This document shows positions 1 through 5,388 of a DNA stretch of 5,388 bases, one piece after another. The DNA lies in contig CBRAFO010000187.1 in the NCBI GenBank assembly GCA_967755175.1, positions 1 through 5,388 of the forward strand. The letters are read 5' to 3'. Under the pieces are notes generated by a model. The model did not search any database and was not told the DNA's origin. It saw nothing but the letters and a program-made list of their open reading frames with translations. The translations under genes and the position numbers were made by a program. The stretch is from Rariglobus sp967755175 (lineage in GTDB: Bacteria > Verrucomicrobiota > Verrucomicrobiia > Opitutales > Opitutaceae). Numbering within the stretch: position 1 is the first letter of the stretch; each line of letters opens with the position of its first letter.

Positions 1-302
1 GCCGTATTGGCCGCGCCGGTGCTCGACCAGATGTCGGTCCATGAGGTCGTCAGGTTATTCGACGCCTGCACCGTGTAGGTCAGGGACGAATCGGCGATGC
101 GGGTGAACGTGAGCGTGAGGCGCGTCCCGTCCACGGTCTCCCCCAATACTGCTGGCGATCCGGCGTCGGTGCCGGTCGGGTTGCTGCCGATTGCGTATTC
201 GAGCAAATTGGAACGTCCGTCGCCGTCCGGATCGGCCGCGTCGGCGGCACTTCCAGAATTGGAGATCGTTCCGAAATGGCTGAGACTCCACGACTGGCGG
301 GC
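1..302 (-). other. C-terminal tail with dockerin/TSP3-like calcium loop, incomplete
   Basis: Residues 1392-1491 and onward beyond the window. ARQSWSLSHFGTI leads into AADPDGDGRSNLLEYAIG (1413-1430); Asp1415, Asp1417 and Asp1419 followed by Gly1420 form an EF-hand/TSP3-like calcium loop at bases 207-233. A beta-rich segment follows (RLTLTFTR, SSLTYTVQASNNL, SWTDIW). This tail pattern is common at the C-termini of large exported proteins of Verrucomicrobiota and Planctomycetota and usually ends within several dozen residues. The end of the gene is therefore expected shortly beyond base 1. Whether a sorting signal such as PEP-CTERM follows cannot be seen. Confidence 0.7.
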
Positions 303-3300
303 GGACAGCGGCAGGGCGCTGGCTTGGTTGGAAGAGGCGCTCGTGCCGCCGAGATTGGTCGCGGTAACGACATAGTAGTAGGTCGTGCCGTTGGTGACGG
401 TGGTGTCGGTAAAGCTGGTTGCCGACGTGGAACCGCCGGTGACCTGGGCATAACCCCCGCCGCTCGTGGTCGAGCGCAGGACGGTGTAGCTCGTCGCGCC
501 GAGGGGTGCGTTCCAGATCAAGCTCACCTGGCCGTTGCCGGCCGTGGCGGCCAGACCGGTGGGCGCATCCGGGGCGCTGACCACGACCGAGAGCGTGCCG
601 CCGGAGGCGGAAAGCTTCGCGGTGTAGCCGGAGGGTGTCGTCCCGAGCGAAAAACTGGTCACGCTGATCCCGGTGGCTCCGGTGATAATCGGATACGTGC
701 CGACACCGGCAAAGCCAGGCAGCGCGGAAACGTTCACCGTCGTGACGCCGCTGGCGCCGTAGCCGCCGGTGAGCACGAGCTTGTCGGAAGTCCCGGTGCC
801 GAAGAGGTTCATTTTCAACACCGCGCCGGTATTAAGCGTGAGGCCGCCGGAGAGCGTGAGCGTGGCCACGCCGCCGAAGCCGGGTGCGATGGCTCCGCCG
901 CCGTTGACGGTGACCGCCATCGGCAACGTGGCCATGCCTCCCAGCGCGCCTGAGCTGTTCACGGAGAGCGCGCCGGTGCCGCTCATGGAGCCGGTGAACG
1001 CGAGCGTGCCGCCGTTGATGGCGGTGGCGCCGTTGTAGGTGTTGGCCCCGCTCAGGACCAGCAGGCCGCCGCCGACTTTGGTGAGGCTGGTGGTGCCACT
1101 GGTGGTTTTGATGACGCCGCTGAAGACGCTGTCCTCGCCCCGAGCGCCGATCTCGTAGTTGGTGGTGAAACCGGAGGCGGCGGAATCGAGGATGCCGCTG
1201 CCGGAGAGGGTGCCGAACTTGACGGTGAGGTTGGCGGCCACGCCGCCCCTGAACACGCCATTGCTGGTGTTGGCAGCCACAAAGGTAGCGTGGGAGAGAT
1301 CCCAGGTTAACGAAGTGGCGGTTCCGAAAAACAGGTTGTGGGTTGTGCTGACACCGCCGTTGTAGGTGAGCGTGCCGGTGAAGCCGCTCCAGTCGCCGTT
1401 TTGAACGACCAGAGTGAGGGCGGTTCCGCTGGTGTTTTTGAGCGTGAGATCTCCGCGGCCGGAGACCGGGCCGACAAGCAGGCTGTTGTTGGTGGCTTCG
1501 TCGATGGTCGCGGAACCGGTGATGTCGAGCGCATTGGAGAGCGTCTGGGCGTTCATCTGGAGCGTGCCACCGGCCAATGTCAGCGTGCCGGTGCCGATGG
1601 CGCTGCTCGTGATGCTGCCGGACGCCCCGGACGATGACATTCCGAGCTTAAGCGTCCCTGCCGACAGGGTCACGCCACCGGAGAAGGTGCTGGCGCCGCT
1701 CAACGTGAGGGTGCCGCCGCCGGTCTTGGCCAGGCCGAAGCTGCCGCCATTTTCACTGATCACGCCGCCCAGCGTCACGGCTCCGGTGTTGGCCGATACG
1801 GTCGCAGCTTTCGTCAGGACCATCGGCAAATTGATGGTCTGCGTGCTGGTGGAGTTGTTGAGAATATCGCCCGCCAGCTTCGCGGAGTTGCCCGAGAGGG
1901 TGAAGGCGCTCGCGCCGCTGTTGAAGAGCAGGCCGCCGAGGGTGAAATTGGAAAGGTCGTTGTTGGGGGTGAGGCCGGTGGTCGTCGCCGTGTTGAAGGC
2001 GAGGGTCGCCGAGTCCAGCGGCGTGGCTCCGCCACCCCAGTTCGACGCCACGCTCCAATAGGCGGAGGTCGTTCCGGTCCAGGTGCTCCCCGGCGGCTTG
2101 GCGGAGACTTGCGCCGAGTTGCCGCTTTCCACGCCGGAGAAAATGGCGCTCACCACGTAGTAATAGGTCGTGCCATTGGCTACGGGGGAGTTCGTGTAGC
2201 TGGCGGTGGAGACGTTGGCGAGGGTCACGTAGCCCGAGCCGCTGGTGAGCGAGCGTTTCACGTTGTAGCTCGTCGCGCCGTTGGCTGTCCACGACAGCGC
2301 GACCTGTGCGTTGCCGGCGGTCGCGGTGAGGCCCGTGGGGGCGTTGGAATCGATGGTCACGCCGACGACTTGGCTGGATTGCGGACTTTCACCCGCCGGG
2401 TTCACTGCGGAGACCGAGTAATACCAGGTCGCTCCCGAGCCGGCCGTGGTGTCGGTGTAGCTGGTGGTCAGGACGCCGCTGGCGAGGAGCGACGGCGTGC
2501 CGCCCGGGGTGGCGGATCGATAGACGTTATAGCTGATCGCGTTGGTCAGCGCGGTCCAGGAAAGGGCGTTCTGGGTCGCGCCCGGCGTCACGGTCAGGCC
2601 GGAGGGCGCGGTGTTGAGCTTGTAGATCGCGCGGACGGAAACATAGGGCTGCGAGAGGGTGGCCGTCGTCACGAGGCTGGTCGCGTTGGCGAGAACGCCG
2701 GTGTCGCCGGTCCAAAAGGCGAAGGCCTGTCCCGAGGGCGCCCCCGATGCGGTGATGGCCACGACCTGCCCCGGCGTGTAGTTCATCCCGCTGGGGATGC
2801 CACTGTTCACGCTGAGCTGGTAGGCGGGGTCGTTGCGAAAAGGGGAAACCGGCACGCCGTCCGCGGGGCTGATAATTTTCCGGTAAAGGTTGCACAGCGG
2901 CGTGTTGGACGTGGGCGTGCCGGTCGTGGTGTTCCAAGGGTTGTCGCACCAGCCGTAGCGCACGTAGAGCGGACTGGGGACGCTGGCGCTCGATACGACG
3001 ACCGTATTCGTGGCGGAGTCGATCGTCGCCGTGGCGGCAAACCAGGTCTTGTTGGAGCCGGCGATGGTGAAGCCCGTGAGCGTCCCACCGATCAACTCGG
3101 AGACGGGCAATGGCGACGGCGGGGCATTTTGGTTCAAGCCTTGCGGCTTGAGGCCGACCATCAGGCCGCTGCCGACATGATCGAAATAGCAACGCAGGGT
3201 GCCGCCTTCCACCGTGGCATGGTTGAAGGTCGGCGTGCGGTATTCGGTGGGTTGACCGTAGGCCAACTCGAGCGCGGCCTGGCCGACGCGTTTGCCGGGG

Positions 3301-4475
3301 GTCTGCTTGTCGATGGGGTGGATGTCGGCGTTGGAATTTCCAGAAACTGAATAACCGCAGTCCACCGTCGTGACGAGACGCGTGTGGGAATCCTCCAGCG
3401 CGGTGTTGAGCTGGGCCTCGCGCACCTCGGCGAAGAGTTTCGAGGTGTCGGCCTGCACCGGCGTCGTGTTGGTGCTATAGGTGCAGAGTTGCACGAGAAC
3501 GAAGGGCAGGTTCGGCTGACCGAACGTCGCGCGCGTTCCGGCCAGGTATTGCTTGAGCATGGCCTGGTATTTCGGGCCGCCCGAGGGGCCGATGCCGGAC
3601 TGCGTGATCGCCTCGCTCTCTCCCTGATACCACACGGCGCCCTTGATCTGAACCCCGGCCACCGGGGCGATCATCGCATTGTAAAGCGCCGTGGGGGAAG
3701 TGAGGGTAACCGTGCCCGCCGCGAGGGTATCCACCGTGGGCGTGTAGTCGGCGATGGTGCGCAGGTAGTCCCCGGGAACCCACGCATGGATATACGTGCC
3801 GCCCCAGTTCAGCGAGAGGAGGCCGATGGGCACCTGCTGGCTGTCGTAGATCTGCTTCGCCATGAAATAACCGATCGCCGTGAAGGCCGCCGCATTGGAA
3901 CTCGCGACAGTCCAACCGCCGCTGTCCACCCCGCCAAACGTGCTTTGCGGCGAGGAGGCGGACGCATGGGACGCCTTGAACTGGCGGATATACAGCGCGC
4001 TCGCCGCCGCCTGCGCCGCCGCGATTTCGGCCGGCGCATTCGCCATCTTCGTGCCGCCGCCGTAGCCGCCGGCAAGGGTGTATTCCATGTTCGACTGGCC
4101 GGAGCAGAGCCAGACGTCGCCGATGAGAACGTTGCTCACGGTTTGGCTGCTTCCCGGCTTAGCCACCGTAAATTTGTAGGTGCCATTGCCCGGAACGAGC
4201 GAAAACGGCCCGATCGTGGTCTTCCAGCTCCCGTCGGAAGCGGCGGTCGCCGTCTTCGTCTGGAGGACGGCGTTGTTTTGATCGTAAACCGTGACCGTAA
4301 TGGTCGTGCCAGGATTGGCCCAGCCCCAGACGGGATCGCTGGCGTCGCGTTGCAACACCATGTAGTCGGTGAAGAGCGGATGGAGCAGCGGCGTCGTCGT
4401 CACCGCCCGCGAGGGCAGCGCCACGGCAGCCATAAGCACGCAAACCGCAACCGCGCGAAACATCCACGTAGTCAT
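1..4475 (-). CDS. Large secreted modular sialate O-acetylesterase with Fn3 and PATR beta-helix regions (3' end outside window)
   Basis: Open frame of 1491 codons from ATG at 4475 to base 3, with no internal stop; the C-terminus is missing. The N-terminus is a signal peptide, so the product is exported. Residues 25-551 match the SASA/SGNH esterase family: GQSNME with probable nucleophile Ser128, NWGGTYIHAW (223-232), WYQGESE (282-288), and DIHP with Asp384/His386 as probable catalytic acid and base. The family removes O-acetyl esters from sialic acids, and many relatives act on acetylated plant polysaccharides. Next come an InlB-like module, two Fn3 modules, a PATR beta-helix, a third Fn3 and a Ca-loop tail. 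Ordinary family members are about 450-650 residues, so the C-terminal 900 or more residues are an addition. Start choice: the ATG at 4475 gives a compact signal peptide and has a weak GGTAGG 12 bases upstream. In-frame ATGs at 4517, 4538 and 4547 would add an Arg-rich N-extension. Enzyme class is confident, exact substrate is not. Confidence 0.93.
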   Translation of the reverse strand, partial: MTTWMFRAVAVCVLMAAVALPSRAVTTTPLLHPLFTDYMVLQRDASDPVWGWANPGTTITVTVYDQNNAVLQTKTATAASDGSWKTTIGPFSLVPGNGTYKFTVAKPGSSQTVSNVLIGDVWLCSGQSNMEYTLAGGYGGGTKMANAPAEIAAAQAAASALYIRQFKASHASASSPQSTFGGVDSGGWTVASSNAAAFTAIGYFMAKQIYDSQQVPIGLLSLNWGGTYIHAWVPGDYLRTIADYTPTVDTLAAGTVTLTSPTALYNAMIAPVAGVQIKGAVWYQGESEAITQSGIGPSGGPKYQAMLKQYLAGTRATFGQPNLPFVLVQLCTYSTNTTPVQADTSKLFAEVREAQLNTALEDSHTRLVTTVDCGYSVSGNSNADIHPIDKQTPGKRVGQAALELAYGQPTEYRTPTFNHATVEGGTLRCYFDHVGSGLMVGLKPQGLNQNAPPSPLPVSELIGGTLTGFTIAGSNKTWFAATATIDSATNTVVVSSASVPSPLYVRYGWCDNPWNTTTGTPTSNTPLCNLYRKIISPADGVPVSPFRNDPAYQLSVNSGIPSGMNYTPGQVVAITASGAPSGQAFAFWTGDTGVLANATSLVTTATLSQPYVSVRAIYKLNTAPSGLTVTPGATQNALSWTALTNAISYNVYRSATPGGTPSLLASGVLTTSYTDTTAGSGATWYYSVSAVNPAGESPQSSQVVGVTIDSNAPTGLTATAGNAQVALSWTANGATSYNVKRSLTSGSGYVTLANVSTASYTNSPVANGTTYYYVVSAIFSGVESGNSAQVSAKPPGSTWTGTTSAYWSVASNWGGGATPLDSATLAFNTATTTGLTPNNDLSNFTLGGLLFNSGASAFTLSGNSAKLAGDILNNSTSTQTINLPMVLTKAATVSANTGAVTLGGVISENGGSFGLAKTGGGTLTLSGASTFSGGVTLSAGTLKLGMSSSGASGSITSSAIGTGTLTLAGGTLQMNAQTLSNALDITGSATIDEATNNSLLVGPVSGRGDLTLKNTSGTALTLVVQNGDWSGFTGTLTYNGGVSTTHNLFFGTATSLTWDLSHATFVAANTSNGVFRGGVAANLTVKFGTLSGSGILDSAASGFTTNYEIGARGEDSVFSGVIKTTSGTTSLTKVGGGLLVLSGANTYNGATAINGGTLAFTGSMSGTGALSVNSSGALGGMATLPMAVTVNGGGAIAPGFGGVATLTLSGGLTLNTGAVLKMNLFGTGTSDKLVLTGGYGASGVTTVNVSALPGFAGVGTYPIITGATGISVTSFSLGTTPSGYTAKLSASGGTLSVVVSAPDAPTGLAATAGNGQVSLIWNAPLGATSYTVLRSTTSGGGYAQVTGGSTSATSFTDTTVTNGTTYYYVVTATNLGGTSASSNQASALPLSARQSWSLSHFGTISNSGSAADAADPDGDGRSNLLEYAIGSNPTGTDAGSPAVLGETVDGTRLTLTFTRIADSSLTYTVQASNNLTTSWTDIWSSTGAANT
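309..566 (-). repeat. Fibronectin type III module 3
   Basis: Residues 1304-1389. It has APTGLAATAGNGQVSLIWNA, GATSYTVLRS, TSFTDTTVTNGTTYYYVVTA and an ending SSNQASALPLS. It follows the beta-helix where an autotransporter barrel would otherwise be expected, and precedes the calcium-loop tail. It is strongly similar to module 2 in protein and in DNA, consistent with internal duplication followed by insertion or retention of the PATR region between the copies. Confidence 0.88.
576..2087 (-). repeat. PATR (autotransporter-associated beta-strand) region, predicted right-handed beta-helix
   Basis: Residues 797-1300, rich in Gly, Thr, Ser, Ala and Leu, with no cysteine. It opens with the typical cap TWTGTTSAYWSVASNW (798-813). 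Two clear PATR motifs are visible: AKTGGGTLTLSGASTFSGG (916-934, running on to GTLKLG at 945) and KVGGGLLVLSGANTYNGATA (1133-1152, running on to GGTLAF at 1160). A degenerate unit lies near DLTLKNTSGTALTLVVQNGD. The end (AIAPGFGGVATLTLSGG, then TSDKLVLTGGYGASGVTTVN) resembles the last helix turns that come before the outer-membrane barrel in type V autotransporters. Here an Fn3 module follows instead of a barrel. The likely role is an elongated surface or extracellular stalk; no catalytic motif was seen in it. Confidence 0.85.
2091..2342 (-). repeat. Fibronectin type III module 2
   Basis: Residues 712-795, directly after module 1 with almost no linker. Marks are APTGLTATAGNAQVALSWTA, GATSYNVKRS, ASYTNSPVANGTTYYYVVSA and a closing SAQVSAKPPG. 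It is much closer to module 3 (residues 1304-1389) than to module 1. The DNA at 2260-2280 matches 481-501 at 20 of 21 bases, which points to duplication within the gene. Confidence 0.88.
2349..2609 (-). repeat. Fibronectin type III module 1
   Basis: Residues 623-709. It starts APSGLTVTPG and has the Fn3 core tryptophan in LSWTA, the ISYNVYRS strand, TSYTDTT, and the WYYSVSAVNPAGESPQSS strand and turn. Fn3 modules in bacterial carbohydrate enzymes are usually spacers or weak surface-binding units. This copy is the most divergent of the three in the protein. Confidence 0.85.
2616..2822 (-). other. Divergent InlB B-repeat-like (beta-grasp) module
   Basis: Residues 552-620, between the esterase and the first Fn3. 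The order YQLSV, NSGIPSGMNYTPGQVVAITA, FAFWTGD, then VSVRAIYKL follows the pattern of bacterial InlB B-repeat-like modules: a start strand, G-x-Y-x-x-G, an F-x-x-W-x-G core and an A-x-Y-K end. Such modules act as spacers or adhesion parts in cell-surface proteins. One copy only. Assigned by pattern, without a profile search. Confidence 0.65.
2823..4403 (-). other. Sialate O-acetylesterase (SASA, SGNH-fold) catalytic domain
   Basis: Residues 25-551. It begins with a small beta-rich segment (LFTDYMVLQRD, then GTTITVTVYD and SDGSWKTTIGPF) typical of the N-terminal part of this family. The SGNH core then shows IGDVWLCSGQSNME (Ser128), the oxyanion-type NWGGT block (223-227), WYQGESE (282-288) and the DIHPIDKQTPGKRVG block (384-398). 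The closing part, with VRYGWCDNP and SPFRND (544-549), matches the family's usual C-terminal end, so the enzyme module looks complete. All expected catalytic motifs are present. Cys124, 331, 373, 429, 510 and 528 lie in this domain and none follow it. Known from the family: hydrolysis of O-acetyl esters on sugars. Inferred: activity here, and the substrate. Confidence 0.9.
4404..4475 (-). other. Signal peptide of the modular esterase
   Basis: Residues 1-24 begin MTTWMFRAVAVCVLMAAVAL. Arg7 precedes a hydrophobic core (about 8-20), followed by PSRA with small residues at -3 (Ser22) and -1 (Ala24). This suits signal peptidase I cleavage before Val25. The only cysteine (Cys12) sits inside the hydrophobic core, not at a lipobox, so a lipoprotein is unlikely. 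The conserved family start (HPLFTDYMVLQR) follows within a few residues, which supports this start codon. Confidence 0.85.
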
Positions 4476-4551
4476 GAAAGATTGGCGCCTACCCGTGCAA
4501 AGGCGACGCGGGGGCATGGGGTAGGAAACGAGGGACATCGTCGTCATGAGG

Positions 4552-4563
4552 AATAAATTTATT
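4552..4563 (-). promoter_or_regulatory. AT-rich 12-bp palindrome upstream of the esterase gene, candidate promoter or operator
   Basis: AATAAATTTATT is a perfect palindrome and the only fully AT stretch of this length in the intergenic region. It lies 77-88 bases ahead of the ATG at 4475. On the coding strand a weak match can be drawn with TTACGA as -35 and TAAATT as -10 (16-base spacer), but both boxes are poor. The palindrome could also be a regulator site. If the start used were the ATG at 4547, the palindrome would sit only 4 bases before it. Confidence 0.3.
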
Positions 4564-4601
4564 GAACGGGAATGCGGTCGTAACCGTCGGGGATGGCGCG
4601 C

Positions 4602-4631
4602 CGTTGGCCGGCGCGGGAGCACCGGCCAACG
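4602..4631 (-). terminator. Stem-loop after the fucosidase stop, possible terminator without U-tract
   Basis: A perfect 10-bp inverted repeat, CGTTGGCCGG and CCGGCCAACG, encloses a 10-base loop. It begins 9 bases after the fucosidase TGA in the direction of transcription. The stem is very GC-rich and should be stable in RNA. No run of T follows on the coding strand (GCGCGCCATC instead), so it is not a classic intrinsic terminator. It could end transcription in an atypical way, protect the mRNA 3' end, or only attenuate read-through to the esterase gene. Confidence 0.5.
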
Positions 4632-4640
4632 TGGTTCAGT

Positions 4641-5388
4641 TCACTTCGTCTCGATTTTGAAGCCGAGCGCGGTCTTGAAGGCGGAGGTGTCGGGCAGGGT
4701 GACGACGAGGGCGTCCGCTTCCTGTTTCCACGTGAGCGAGCCGGAGTAGCCGAGCAAGGTGACGGATTTGACGGGCTTGCCGGCGAGGTTGGCGGTGGTG
4801 CCGAGGGACGTGATGCGGAGCGCGGTGCCGGACGCGGGCACGGTCATGCAGTAGGCGTAGAGGTTGCCGTCTTTGCCGGTGGTGAAACGGATGTCTGAGG
4901 GGGCGAAGCGGTGGTCGGCCTGTTTGCGACCGATCTTGCCGCCGGGAAGAACGTTGAGTTTTCCATCGGCGCCTTCGCCGAGGCGCGTCCACGCTTTGCT
5001 GCCGTAAATGCCGGCACCATTGATGCGCATCCATTCGCCGGTCTCCTTGAGCATCTTGACGGTGCCTTGGTCGAGCGAGCCATCGGGGAGCGGGCAGATG
5101 CAGAGGCCGACGTTGCCGTCGCGGGAGACTTGTTCGAGGAGGTAGCGGATGACGGCGCCGGAATCGTTGGTGAAGCCGGGGCCGTAGAACCAGTCGCCGA
5201 CGGGGGTTTCAGCAATCCAGTCCTGGTCGTTTTTGATGCCACTCGGAATGCTGCCTTCCTCGGTGTTGACGGTGCCGTTGGTCTTGGGGCGGAACTTGAC
5301 GATGCTGAAGACATCGACCTTGCCGCGGCGTTCGAGGGTCTTGTTGTAGAAGTCGGCGATGACGCGCTGCATGGCGTCGGATTTTTGG
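4641..5388 (-). CDS. Alpha-L-fucosidase (GH29), C-terminal 248 residues
   Basis: The frame enters from the right edge and ends at TGA (4643-4641). The 5' part, including the nucleophile region, is outside the window; whole GH29 enzymes are usually 450-550 residues. The ATG at 5372 is internal, as QKSDA precedes it in frame. Numbering visible residues from 1 at 5387, the fragment shows NTEEGSIP (41-48, a candidate acid/base region, inferred), WIAETPVGDWFYGPGFTNDS (57-76), VSRDGNVGLCICPLPDGSLD (87-106), corresponding to the usual VSKNGNLLLNIGP-DG block, and GEWMRINGAGIYGSKAW (117-133), the family's GEWL-x-NGEAIYG block. From about 155 a beta-sandwich domain begins with DIRFTTGKDGNLYAY (165-179) and ends in FKIETK. 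The enzyme releases terminal alpha-L-fucose from glycans. Export cannot be judged without the N-terminus. It shares its strand with the downstream esterase gene, suggesting a common glycan target. Confidence 0.93.
   Translation of the reverse strand, partial: QKSDAMQRVIADFYNKTLERRGKVDVFSIVKFRPKTNGTVNTEEGSIPSGIKNDQDWIAETPVGDWFYGPGFTNDSGAVIRYLLEQVSRDGNVGLCICPLPDGSLDQGTVKMLKETGEWMRINGAGIYGSKAWTRLGEGADGKLNVLPGGKIGRKQADHRFAPSDIRFTTGKDGNLYAYCMTVPASGTALRITSLGTTANLAGKPVKSVTLLGYSGSLTWKQEADALVVTLPDTSAFKTALGFKIETK

Noticed and set aside
1035..1725. Repeated GGCGGC/CCGCCG-like DNA as a possible tandem repeat or CRISPR-like array
   Set aside because: The similarity follows from degenerate Gly/Thr codons of protein-level PATR repeats. 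There are no identical direct repeats with regular spacers.
1414..2061. Plus-strand open frame of 215 codons, Val/Pro/Leu-rich and membrane-like
   Set aside because: This is the antisense image of the Thr/Gly-rich PATR repeats, which give Val/Pro-rich translation on the other strand; no start signal or homology is visible.
2527..3192. Minus-strand open frame of 221 codons in another frame
   Set aside because: It overlaps the true frame on the same strand, and its product is Arg/Gln/His-rich low-complexity. The frame carrying the InlB-like and Fn3 motifs is uninterrupted through the region.
2109..3350. Long plus-strand open frame of 413 codons
   Set aside because: It lies wholly antisense to the continuous esterase-Fn3 coding frame. 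Its product is an Arg/Gly/Ala-rich string without any recognisable domain, as expected from a GC-rich gene read backwards.
3384..4556. Plus-strand open frame of 390 codons
   Set aside because: It is antisense to the SASA catalytic domain, whose motifs (GQSNME, WYQGESE, DIHP) are clear on the minus strand. The plus-strand product is Arg-rich with no domain.
4575..4586. Small inverted repeat CGGT-TACG-ACCG in the intergenic region
   Set aside because: A stem of only 4 bp is expected by chance in GC-rich DNA and cannot be called a feature.
4636..5034. Minus-strand 132-codon open frame overlapping the fucosidase
   Set aside because: It is an out-of-frame reading rich in Arg and His. The GH29 motifs lie in the neighbouring frame, which ends properly at 4641.

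Overview
The window is GC-rich and holds parts of two genes, both read from the minus strand. Taking the minus strand as the reading direction, the order is: the 3' end of an alpha-L-fucosidase gene (GH29, cut at the window's right edge), a short intergenic stretch of about 165 bases, and then a very large secreted modular protein whose reading frame stays open to the window's left edge. That frame, from the ATG at 4475 down to base 3, was read codon by codon as 1491 codons with no stop and no frameshift. No RNA gene, CRISPR array, transposase or plus-strand gene is supported.

The modular protein has these parts: signal peptide (residues 1-24); an SGNH-type sialate O-acetylesterase (SASA family) catalytic domain (about 25-551) with GQSNME, NWGGT, WYQGESE and DIHP motifs; a divergent InlB B-repeat-like module (about 552-620); two fibronectin type III modules (about 623-709 and 712-795); an autotransporter-associated beta-strand (PATR) region predicted as a beta-helix (about 797-1300); a third Fn3 module (about 1304-1389); and a tail with a DPDGDGRSN calcium-loop-like motif (1415-1423). 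The real C-terminus lies outside the window.

The source is probably a member of Verrucomicrobiota, most likely Opitutaceae-like. This is an inference from GC-rich coding sequence, PATR proteins fused to Fn3 and enzyme domains, and the tail pattern of an HFGT-like segment, a D-x-D-x-DG loop and NLLEYAIG. Such tails are frequent in Verrucomicrobiota and Planctomycetota.

The two genes fit a carbohydrate-degradation locus. One product removes O-acetyl groups that block glycosidases, and the other removes alpha-L-fucose. The true substrate (host mucin-type glycan, plant polysaccharide or algal fucan) cannot be told from this window. A perfect 10-bp stem-loop just after the fucosidase stop and an AT-rich palindrome ahead of the esterase gene suggest that the two may be separate transcription units.
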